DNA of 64,000 bases from Nereocystis luetkeana (Eukaryota > Sar > Phaeophyceae > Laminariales > Laminariaceae), in the NCBI GenBank assembly GCA_031213475.1, contig JARUPZ010000008.1, positions 11,403,938 to 11,467,937 on the forward strand, in the 5' to 3' direction. The stretch's first letter is position 1; the number at the start of each line of letters is the position of its first letter. The notes beneath the pieces were generated by a model, which saw only the letters and a program-made list of their open reading frames with translations, was not told the origin of the DNA and made no database searches. This document shows, in pieces, positions 23,696-34,551 of this stretch. Position numbers and translations under genes: made by a program.

Positions 23696-26600
23696 ATGTG
23701 GCAGCCGTTGCGCTCATCGACGACAGGTATGTCCCTCGGCCGTTGGGCGATTGCCCGGCGTTTGGCGGCGGTACTCCTCAACGTCTCGCTCGCACGGGCT
23801 GCGAAGGAGAGGATCCAGGTGTGGCAGGGCGGTGTGAAGTTCAACGTCATACGCTTCGAGGAGAGGCGCAATACACCGGTTAGCATCAGCTTCAGGATGG
23901 ACGACAAAAAGTCCACTTACAGATTTAACACGGCCGGCGCTGTGGCCGATATCAAAGTCGGCGGTCTCAAATACGAGGTGGGGTTCACGTCTCCACGCGA
24001 CGTCATCTTGAGCAACAACCAGTCGCTGGGCTGGACAAGGAGAGGGCTTGCGGAAGGCGGTGAAGCAACCGAACAACAGTACGACGAAATGTTCGTGGTC
24101 AAGCACCGCCGCCTCTATGCTTGCGGTGACTGCCAAGGGGATTGGGTCATGCTTTGCGGTCGAGGCCTCGATTCTGTGTGCGACCTGGTCGACCACGGCT
24201 CTCCGTTCGAGGCATCAGCGCAGGCGTCGATAATTACGCTGTGCGACGCTTTCAGACATGCGTGTTGGAGGCTTACCGCCAACCTTGCTTGCCAGGGGCA
24301 GTGCGAGAATGGAGGAAACACCGGTCAGTGGACGAACGCAAACAAACTGAGAATGAGCCGGCTTTAGTTGGAAAGTTTTTATGTTTGAAATTTAGGCACT
24401 CTACGTGTAGGTATATCAAAACAGAACGGAGACATTGGTTTCGCGATAGCCACGTTTAGTAGTGTGTTGCCCTGCTAGGTAGGTAGGTTGATGGCATCGA
24501 AACGACCGTTCATTGTTTGGGTTTTGTGCGTCAGTCGCTAACCCCTCCGGTTATCCCAGTAGTCGATATGTGGTCCCCACGTTTCTGCCGAGGGTCACAG
24601 CTATCGAATAGTACCCTATTGATACTCGTAGGTGTGCCCTGCCGTGCTCCGGCAGAACATGCTTCCTAAGCATAGTCTTGCTTATTCCAAATTGCATGTT
24701 CCAATCGCAGCGTCTAGCCCTGTTGTACGTCACACAACGGCACACGCTACAAGAACTGAGGTTTTGAGGGTCTCAACCGAGGTAAACCATACAGTAACCG
24801 TATAACGGTGCTATTTAGGAGGGCCTGCTCGCTTCGTCACCGGGATATCACCGGCATCCACTAGCTAGAATTTCGCCCCTGCGACATATATCCCTCAAAT
24901 TGGATTTATTTGGCGAATATGGTACGGCGCAGAAATGGAATTCACGACATATTGCATGACAAGTCGTCATGGGAACACCACAACGCTATGCGACGCTGGT
25001 GCGACCCCAAGGGCAAGCCGGGGTTCGTCGTAATTCGGGGAGTGGCCACTAGAGCACTTGCTCCGCAGCCACTTGCCGCGAACTTTTCGAACGGCCAGAC
25101 TGTGAAAATTCCCACATACACTCATCCCACCTCGTTCTGCTGCCTTCTCCGTATGTTCTCCCTCCGACAACATATATCATCAGCCGCCGCAGACGGAGCA
25201 TGCAATCCCAATCCGTGCAATACAGGCACGTGCACGGTAGATTTGGCAGGGGGGCACATTTGTTCCTGCGCTCAAGGCTTCGGGGGAATGAGCTGTCAAA
25301 CAGACACCGCAGGTGATATGTTGTAGTCTCAGAAAAAATGTCCTTCGCAGCCCGACCCAAGCGCTCAGCGGCCTCGAGAAACGTTCTTCGCCGGTACAGT
25401 AGACACTCCACAAGTAGTGGTGATAGCGTTACACACTCCGACAACGTTTGAGGGACAGGTTCATCGCTGTTTTAACCTGAAAGGGTGGATGTGAACGTCC
25501 GTTTTGGGTCGTCGGTGTCTGTCCTTAGAGTGTCTTTTCCCCTGCACCTTCGTGCGTCAGCGAGATAGTCCACATGTAATGCCGTATAATTAGGTAGTCA
25601 TTTGCGCCCTACTCCAAGTTGTATTGATAATTTTCCGACCGTGCTTCTCGCAGATCTTGACCGTTTCTACATCGAGATCGACTACAACGGAACATGGACG
25701 AAGGCGCAAGTGCAACTGGTTCGTTCGCAAGCCGATAGGTCCGTCCATCGCTCAACATCCTCACCGATTAATGCACATACGCACAGACGGTAACCGACAC
25801 CAGCCCCACCCTCTGTCACTGCACGAACCACCGTAGAGTCGTTGCTGACGTTCGGCGTCGTCACCTTGTAGCGGTGTTCTGCCCCAATATACAGTGCAGT
25901 ATAGCATATTTCCGAACATACCGTACTTCGCAGCAGAATGCTGCGCAGTGTTCACATGGTGGGGTTAGCTCCATTGTATACCGTGTCCATCCAGCCGGCA
26001 TCATAACAGTCCGTAACCGCAGGCAACATACAGTAGAACCACTCTCTTTGCATTATTCTAGATTGCAATCAGGAACAACTGTGTGCCCGTAAAATTACAC
26101 CACGTCAGCTCGATCGAAAGAATGTTTGCTCAAACACATAAAAAACCCTCGCACTCGAAGGTCTGAAGTTGTGAACTTCCTCTTGGCAAACGTTCAGTTG
26201 AGCTGTGGAAACCTTTGCGTGTCAATCTGTGCCTCCGACCTCGGTCGAAACGGTTGTCCCACGTTGCTTCTCCCGACTGTCTAGATGGGAACGGGTGATC
26301 ACCCATGTTCCATGCGGGGGGACAAATCATCCAGGCGTGGATTCAGAGGCTGTACCGGCTGGCCGCCTTCTGATCGTCGCCAGCCAATATTCTATTGATG
26401 GGGTAGGAGGCAGGCTGGGCACAGGTGGCCCCGAATACGTGTGGGCTGATTGCCCCGGCGTTTCCTTCGCAGGATCAATGACGTTCGATGCTGACGACAT
26501 GGCGGTGAAGGATGAGTTTCAGCTGGAGCTCCTCTACCTGCACGAGATGGCGCACGTCATTGGCGTCGGGTCAGTCCCATCGAAAGCAGACGTGTCCTCC

Positions 26601-28924
26601 TATCGAAATCGGATCTATTTCGTGGGGCCATCCGTGTCGCGCTACACTCTGATGAACGAGGTTTCACAAACCTTGTCGTTTTGTCATGCAGGCTTTTATG
26701 CGATTCCCGAGTTGTCGTGGTCTTGGCAGGGATGGTGAAACATTAAATGGCGGCCAATCCGACCGCTGGGGTACCAAGGTTTGGCTCAGTATGTTCCGAC
26801 CGGTTGAACGCCTCAAGCGAAACACTATTCGAAAACCGACCAGTCTGACGGTTTCACAACACTGTCTCAAGCGAGTTACTGTTCGAATACCGACTAGTCT
26901 GATGGTTTCACAACACTGTCTCTAGCGAGTTACTGTTCGAATACCGACTAGTCTGATGGTTTCACAACACTGTCTCAAGCGAGTTACTGTTCGAATACCG
27001 ACTAGTCTGATGGTTTCACAACACTGTCTCAAGTGAGTTACTGTTCGAATACCGACTAGTCTGATGGTTTCACAACACTGTCTCAAGCGAGTTACTGTTC
27101 GAATACCGACTTGTCTGATGGTTTCACAACACTGTCTCAAGCGAGTTACTGTTCGAATACCGACTAGTCTGATGGTTTCACAGCACTGTTTTGTTGGTTG
27201 AGAACTAGCCCACCGCATCATTTTCGGGTTGTGCTGTGCCAACCGTGTTCTTCGGAGTAATGTTTCGGGCGATACACTGACCTCCCCGAACAAGGAGCTC
27301 ATACACGTACGCGTAAATAGCACCCCTACCGTGAAATATCTGGCCCATCAACCAGTGTGACGCTGCCGCCTTCCAGAATGTTTCAAAGTCCCGTTGGTGT
27401 TCATTGCCCCCAATTCCGTGTCGACAGTCTGACACTGCGTCTACGTCAGTCTGTTGGTTGTGTAGCCACAGGGCTTGCTCAAGGGCAATACCTCGCACCC
27501 CATTTACCCGCATTTGCCCGCAGTAGTCGACCGCGCAACACAACATCCGGAGGAGCGCAACCTCCTTTAACATCACCGAATCGGCATGGTGGGAGTTAAA
27601 CCGTTTCTGAACCCATCAATCTCGACTGCAGAACCAATTGGGAAGCGTGCAGCACTTGCGAGGAAGACAGTGACCCCGAGTGGGCATGCCCCGCGGCTGC
27701 AGCTGTCTACAACGATCTGTTGGGAGCTTTGCCAGGCACAGCAGCCAACATCGTCGAGGTGGAAGGCGGGGCTGGTGAGAGGCAGGGCAATACTCATATT
27801 CACTGCAACAGGTGGTAGGCACACAACTTTAGTCACACGTGGTCGAAGTTTATTCAGGACAGGAGAGCACGAGTAGAGATCATGCTTGTTGCGCTGATTC
27901 GGTGAGAGACCGGTCGCCAGTCGCTAACAATGCAGACGCAACCAGGAAGGCGAAGCTCCAGTTTTTTTTTCACAACGACTGTATTATTGCGGAGAAGGAT
28001 CGTGGCGCTTGCAATACGCTCTCTCGCTTGCACCCATGTTCGCAATTTTCAGTTCGAGGGTTTCTACCAGAGTATAAGACGTTACTGCCTTGGTGACGAA
28101 CCGATAGATGCCCACAGTTACACATGCCCAGGGTAGAAGTAGTCGTTTCAACGTCGACCGGTACAAAAAATTATCTGACGTTTCGCCGCCCGCACATCGA
28201 GGCATTCATGATAAGATTCCGCACTACTGTAAACACGACCACACAGGTACACGCTGCGGACATTGGTCCGAGGATATCTTTAACGACGAAACCATGACGG
28301 GCAGTGGGGAATGGGTGAGAGCCACTCGGTACAGCTTCCCTGCATCATGGACCGCACGTCCACCTGATGCCGTGCTTTGATTTAGCGATGTCCTGCCTTT
28401 ACCAGCTCAACTCGAGAGGCGATCACCAAATCAAAAGTATACATAGTTCCCTAAAAGTCACCATCTCTGCTCGTCCAGTGCGCCCCAAACCCTGTACAAC
28501 CCCTCACTACAAAGTTTCGTCAATGCTGCTGTTGTTCTTGCTGTCGTTGTCGTCGTTAGTGGTGGTGATGGTGATGGTGTTCATATCGTTTTCGTTCGGA
28601 CTACGTACTACAACTTATCTCCAACATTTAATTGTACTCCTTGATCACGTAACAGGCTCTTTCACCACCGCAAAACGCCCTAGAACAAACAATACTGATG
28701 CGGCCTCGAGCGAACGATTGTTGTGGCGGTCGCCTATGTTACACTCCGCAACCCTATTGATGCTGAATAACGCGTGTACGTGTGTGCGGATATTGTTCTG
28801 CCTGAAACATGAACAGGGTAGACCCGAGCCTCTGTCGAAGCTCACGGTAGCATCTCTGGAAGACATCGGGTACATTGTCGACCCCAGCATGGTGAGCGTG
28901 AGTAGCCTCAGTCGTAGGTTTTGA
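23696..28924 (+). CDS. Secreted EGF / leishmanolysin-like (peptidase M8) zinc metalloprotease, seven exons
   Basis: Exons 23696-24323, 25193-25312 (or from 25184), 25654-25738, 26285-26569, 27653-27774, 28247-28314 and 28817-28924 all join in phase with GT-AG introns, giving about 470 residues. The first Met (23696) or the one at 23729 precedes a hydrophobic RRLAAVLLN stretch that could be a signal peptide. Exon 1 encodes a Cys-containing N-terminal module; exon 2 is a six-cysteine EGF-like domain (CNPNPCNTGTC...CSC...GMSC). Exons 3-7 match the family used in leishmanolysin-like proteases: ADRWERVI, IDGVGGRLG, FDADDMA, the zinc site HEMAHVIGVG, then CGHWSED supplying the likely third His, ETMTG as the Met turn, and LSKLTVASLEDIGY near the end. 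It probably cleaves extracellular proteins; the substrate is unknown. All catalytic residues I can check are present. Confidence 0.88.
26819..27189. repeat. 54-bp minisatellite in the protease-gene intron
   Basis: About seven units, with the gagttactgttcgaatacc motif recurring at 26873, 26927, 26981, 27035, 27089 and 27143 (exact 54-bp spacing); the leading unit is degenerate. It lies wholly inside intron 26570-27652. Because 54 is a multiple of three, a spurious 18-residue repeat frame stays open on the minus strand. Confidence 0.95.
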
Positions 28925-30199
28925 CCAACCATGTGTCTGGCTGACCGGATTGCTCAACCGACAAATTCCCCAACCATTGTATTGTAGATCTCATTATTGG
29001 TATACAACTAACTGTCGATCGAACAACTACTGTACTATAGGCCGACGTTAAGCGTTCCTTTTGTATTTTTTCCTGACAAAGCATGGGTGCCGCCTGTACC
29101 AAAGCACAACGTCGTGTGATTGTGTATCTTGTGATTCGTTGATTGTCACTTTAAGCGGTGCATTAAAATAGATGATACCCAAGGTGCCGTGCAGCGCTAA
29201 GTACAGCACTCCTATAGACTTGCTGGCGTACACAGATCGTTACATACAAGCCAATTGATCAAGTCTTTCTACGGCCTAACATTGTGCTGTCACGGGCCGA
29301 CACCAGCCACCTATCACGGCAAGATGTGGAGGTTGAACTCCCGTTGTCAATACAGAGAGCGTACTGACACCAACACATGGCATACGCAGCCCCCACCCAG
29401 AACAACGTGGTTCAACAGCGGAGCACCTTGTCACGTTTCCATGTTTTCGGTATATCCATACGTCACCGCCAAACCAGTCCAGTCCCTAACCATAGTCGTA
29501 GGGTCTTGGGGGACACTGGGACTGACCCCCGTAGTACTGGAATATTCAGGACGTGGGGATACGTCAGGTCAGAAATATGCCCCAAATGGTCTGCACAAGA
29601 AAGTAGATCTAGCCAGGACACTGTGCCACCAAACAAAGATTGAACCTGCAGTATTAGCTATCGCTCTTTTCCGGCCATCCCCTTGTTATTTTACCACCCG
29701 CTGAGGATCGCCGGGAAGCATCCGGACCATGGCCGACGTTGTATCAAATAACATGCCAATGCCCACCTGGTTATAGTAGCGGTTAACCCCTCTCGAATTG
29801 TAGGACGTTATCAGGGACACGATGGTTGGTTTTTTAAAGAACACCCCTTTTAGCAGTACTCAAAGCGTTTCACGAAGGATGCACTAGTTGGTTGGGCGCA
29901 TAGCGTTTAGGGCAAGACGGCACATGCATTGCCTGCGTGTGTGTTGACCTTCGAGGTTTGGACCCAAACGAGCGCTGCTTAATGGCCTAGGCGAAGGGCG
30001 CCACAACGCCTGTCGATGTTGACATGGTGCCGCACGCGGCTGATGAATGGTATGTACACGACTCAGTGCCATCCACGAGACATCACTGACTGATCAGCTC
30101 TTCACGCCCTGGCATCGCGCGGTCTGTCTGCTGTCGCTCCAACCACAGGCGGAATCATACACGCTGCCAGCGTTTCGTGAGGTATCTATGCGCTCACAG
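28925..30199. other. Intergenic stretch, no supported gene
   Basis: Frames of up to ~150 codons occur (for example 29255-29704 plus) but show no domain or exon pattern. Nothing else recognised. Confidence 0.45.
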
Positions 30200-30301
30200 G
30201 CCTCCGTTGCTAAGACGAAACCAGACGTGGCCTTCAACACCACGAAATACTTTGTGGGCAAGGACGGCAACATCGTCAAGGAAAAACACATGAAAGCCTC
30301 G
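30200..30301 (+). pseudogene. Isolated glutathione-peroxidase-like exon, catalytic Trp replaced
   Basis: A 34-codon, phase 0-0 segment sits between an acceptor (gctcacag) and a gtacgc donor. It reads AKTKPDVAFNTTKYF then VGKDGNIVK, resembling the glutathione peroxidase segment that ends the catalytic WNF motif (WNFTKFLVDKDG-type). The Trp of the Cys/Gln/Trp/Asn tetrad is Phe here. No exons for the Cys or Gln motifs were found nearby, so it is probably a relic. A chance resemblance or an undetected gene with distant exons remain possible. Confidence 0.45.
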
Positions 30302-32269
30302 GTACGCCTCTGAATGGGGGTTGAAAACTCTGCTTTGAGACACCGGGCCGCAGGTTTTCTTGGAGGCAGTATGCTCGTCACGTTTGAGGCGCACCGCTCT
30401 ACAACATGTACAGAGTACATTTCTAGTTTTCTAGTTTTTACAGCACAGTGTACCATACACCTTGTGCGAACGGGCGGTAGGAATGCCGGAAAGATTCGGC
30501 GGGTGGCGGAAGGCGGGAAAAATGGTATATACTCTTTCGCAACAAAATCTAGCTAAAATACGGTTCTGACGGACCGGGGGGTTTCTCATCTGAGGACCTA
30601 CCCAGCAATGCATGCCTCATCCTTTGAAACCCCACTTTAGACTTACGATTCTCCCCGTCATATCTCTACCACTACTGCTGTAAAAAGCGACACACCCATG
30701 ATACGCATTAATTATCGTACTCTTTAACAGCAGAGCAACACATTGTTAATTTATTTTTCTTTCCATTCATGACATTCGCCCATTCGCCCTTCGTTCCTCC
30801 CTGCCCAGTATAGCAGTATTAATAGTCGCAACTCAGACCCGGGGATGCGCAGCGGACTCTCCCCCCCCCCCCCCCCCCCCCCCCTCCCCACTACGGTTCG
30901 TGTTTTCTGCATATCTATCACGAGAAATCCACCTCTTCCCTCGTTAACTTGCGTCGAATTTCACGTTGGTCGATGATGTTTTCTTACATTAACTCTGGAA
31001 TGAAGGAATCCGTGATCACGTCGTTGTTGTTCTCACGTGAACTCTGAAATCAAGGAATACGTTCAGGTGCTGCAACCCTCCTGTGGACATCCGAAACACC
31101 ACGAAAATGCAACTCTCGGCAGAGAAGCGCGACGCTTCTCACCTAAAAATACACGAAACGAAGTACGGGCACACTACGAGTACATGAGCGAGAGAATGTT
31201 TGCAAATGTGCATACTGAACTAACATGGCCGCGGGTGTCCACTCAACTACAGCAAAGGGTTATCCCCGTTCCCACAACAAGTGGACAATGACTTCAGCGG
31301 TTGCTGCCTGGAGTGCTGCCTGCATCGTACGAACCGAACGGTAGTCGTGAACATCGAGAGGAGCACGCCTGCTGTTTGGGGTGCTATCAGAGTGACGACT
31401 CGCGGACATGGAGTGAACAAGAGCAATTCAAAACCTGATAGAATAAACACCATACGAATATCGACGATCGCAATGTCTTCCCGGACTGGCTGAAAAAAGG
31501 TGCAGCACAGCTGTGAAACCACGCCCCTGATAATTGCCAGGGCCGTTCCCCATGAAGGGTATACAACCCGATAAAGGTGCAACAACCATTGGCGTAAATA
31601 ACAGGTACCTGCGATTGACCAGCCTTACATGATACTCGTTTTTTGGCTTGAAAAGGGACAGATACACTTGCATTTACTAATATCATACTTCGTCTACAAC
31701 AGTAGTAACTACTCACAGATGGTTTCGCCCAATTGTGGCTGCTCTCCCTCCCCCCTATACCCCTACACGGATGCCCCCATTTTCGCCTATGTGCGTTTTT
31801 ATGGTGAACGCCCCTCCACTTCATTTGTCGCATCACCACACTAGGATCCGTCACATCGATATACACACATTACATGCAGTAGTCACTTGTGTACAGCATC
31901 ATGGACACACGCGGAATTCAAGATTTCGTCTGCCCCACGCCGCGTCGGAATGGGCTCAGCTTTTTGGCACGGCGGAGCAACCTGTGCCCCTGTGTGCGAG
32001 AGGTCGCTCGAGGATGGCCGAGACTACAACGCTGGCGGCAAGGGCGGGCGCCGGCAGAAGGTTTTGTTTTGCTCTGGCGCGCCCACGTGGCGAGAAATCG
32101 TTGAGCCAAAAATGTCCCTCGCCCCCCCGCCCCGCTCGCTACTCCAAAGCATGCTACACTCTACAGCAGTGCGAATGAGTGGAATCACGAAAAAAAAAAC
32201 AGAGCATACCCGTATCACACACAAAGTACAACGTGTGAATATTTTGGAGGCAGCACGCTGACCGTTCAG
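30302..32269. other. Gene-poor stretch
   Basis: No gene recognised. It contains a dispersed repeat at 30740-30965 with a run of 24 C at 30861-30884. Frames at 31387-31866 (minus) and 31735-32178 (plus) are unremarkable. Confidence 0.45.
30740..30965 (+). repeat. Dispersed repeat with poly-C run
   Basis: Second copy of the sequence at 20415-20620. The C-rich stretch has expanded here to 24 uninterrupted C (30861-30884). Confidence 0.5.
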
Positions 32270-32520
32270 GCGCACCCAAAATACATGTTTGTTGTATACC
32301 ATGTATACCTTTCAAATTCCGTTGTTTGTTGTCATGTTCTGTGGCTTGGGAGGGAGAGCAGCTGGCTGACATGTCTGCCGCATTCTCCGACTCGGTGTCA
32401 TACCCACATGTCTTCGCTCATGAACGTATCTCCCTCCCTTCACTGCCTGGGTTCTACTGTACGAAGTTTTGGATGACTGAGACGCTCAATGGTCCAACAT
32501 CATTGTGCTCCCTCCCAAGA
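32270..32520 (+). repeat. Local direct duplication, copy 1
   Basis: Aligns with 32965-33190: both have tttgttgtata, tt(c/t)c(a/g)aatt, tgtggcttgggagggagagc, catgtct(t/c) and the ggtccaaca/ccat block. Divergence looks like about 20-25 percent. Confidence 0.7.
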
Positions 32521-32964
32521 AAACATATATCATGGTATAAACCTCCGCGTGCCACTGAAAAAAGTATCAGAAAGTAAGGTAGATATACACTCGGTTGTAC
32601 GATAACTACCGAAAAAATACCTGTTTAAATCCTCGTAGACATCTCCATCCCGTCACCATCGAAATAAAAAGGGTGGGTGGGTGTGAGAATTTACGAACTA
32701 CCCGATCCAGCGAGCGACCGCTGTCCAGCAGCTAGCAACAGCCCTGTCTGGTTGCGTGTTCTACAGCAGCACCGTTCCGTGCGGAATCCACTTGGTACTC
32801 CCACCAGCGTGATCAACCAAAACAATACCAGCTGCTGCTATCAAAGTGACCTACGTACTATTAATACCAATACGTACTCGGCCGAAGAATATGAACCATA
32901 ATGCCTAGTTCTCTCTACAACAACAAACTGCAGATTATGATCATATCGGTTCCCGATCTCTAAT

Positions 32965-33190
32965 ATTATTTTGCTTTGTTGTATATATCTTTCGAATTGC
33001 GTTATTTTATGATCCTTTTCTGTAGCTTGGGAGGGAGAGCCGCTGGTTGACATGCCTACCACATTCTCCAACACTGTGTCATGCCCACATGTCTTTGCTC
33101 ATACTCGCATCTCCCCTCCTTCACTGCACGATTTCTCAAATGACTGGGACACCCAATGGTCCAACACCATTGCACTCCCCCTACAACCGA
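32965..33190 (+). repeat. Local direct duplication, copy 2
   Basis: Second copy of 32270-32520, about 690 bp downstream in the same orientation. It underlies two similar minus-strand frames (both reading SPSQATE) that I do not regard as genes. Confidence 0.7.
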
Positions 33191-34551
33191 GGTTACTCCG
33201 AGACTTTTACAATTTACACAATACAGTATCTTGGCCTGGCCCGTCTTTTGGCAAATCCTTGCCAGTCACTAGACTATGCGCGCACCGACGCCATATCTCC
33301 GCCGCGAATGAAAAAATGCGCCATACTATCCCTCGCAGCACATTATTACCCAATTCACAGGGGGGCGCGGTTGAGAAATCCGCGTCAGAATTTACCCCCG
33401 GACTCGATGGCGAACTGGCAAAGTTAGGATATTGTATTACACGAGTTTTCGACGTGGACGCCACTACCCCCAACTTCGACAGCCTTTGTCCCATAGTTTC
33501 CTTGGCCAATCGAAGGGGGAAAACAAATGAACGCCTGGACCGTACGCCCTTGTACACCTTACTTATTGATAATGTCGTCAGTATACGGAACTACGCTGCT
33601 GTGGTTGTTGTACTTGAGAGCGGCTGTTATGTCAGTATCGCCAGACCCGGGGGCATTCACGGGTGCCCCAAGGACGGCACTGCTAGCCACTCTGGTCAAC
33701 TTTGGGAAGTCCTTGTTCGACTCCGAACCAACTCCGCACTTGAGACTCAGAAACGATAGGGAGTTGTAGTAACCGAAACGCAAACTGCTGCATGATACAC
33801 CATAATGATGTAGTAGTCGTATCTCCCGCCTACGGCACAGGTCTACCGATAAGAAAAAATCACATTGCGGCCATAGGGCTCGCGTTTTGGAAGACGCACA
33901 GAAGCCGGGATTGACAATCGTGCTCCGCAATGAGCGCTACACTATACCCCATACATCACGCTATGCTCAATGTTGTTCAAGGTGGAAGACTCGCTCAGAT
34001 TCCTGTAGCGGTTTCTTGTAAACGAACACACGCTATGAATCGCGTCCTCGCCACTCGTTTCCTCGCTTCGCCCAACCCTTCGTCTGCGTCATTCTACACC
34101 GTAGCGCTTGTTCAGACGACGGACAGCACTGCCACAAGCAAATATTCGAAACGACCGAAGCGCGAGCACACATCCTATACGCACCCCCCGGTCCCATGTC
34201 CAATAAAGTATACACAAGTTGCTAGCATCTACGCAGACTTGCTCGCATGCCATTTTATACATGACCCAGCTGGTCGCTATAAGGGAGTCTGTGGGCGCTC
34301 CAACATGGACCCGCACAGTCCAGACAAACGTTCGCCTGATGCAGCAACATGCTCAGGTGTGGTTAGTGAAAGAATGCCCGAAGATTGACCGGGGTTCGTG
34401 TGCTTACGTGTTTCCAACTGCTGCAGGCGTTGGGTACGAGATCTTAAGGTCGATGTTTCTTCCCTAGACCGAAGGAGCGAAGGCTGACACTGATCATTAT
34501 CCCATTATTATCCTCCATTAACGCCGCACGAACGAAACTCATGGTGGAGCC
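33191..34551. other. Intergenic stretch, no supported gene
   Basis: A 235-codon plus-strand frame (33052-33759) and a 123-codon minus frame overlap here; neither has a recognisable domain. No RNA or repeat was recognised. Confidence 0.4.

Noticed and set aside
26922..27323. 133-codon minus-strand protein with an 18-residue repeat
   Set aside because: By-product of the 54-bp minisatellite, whose unit length is a multiple of three.
33052..33759. 235-codon plus-strand frame
   Set aside because: Starts within a duplicated non-coding segment, has no recognisable domain, and a minus-strand frame overlaps with equal merit.
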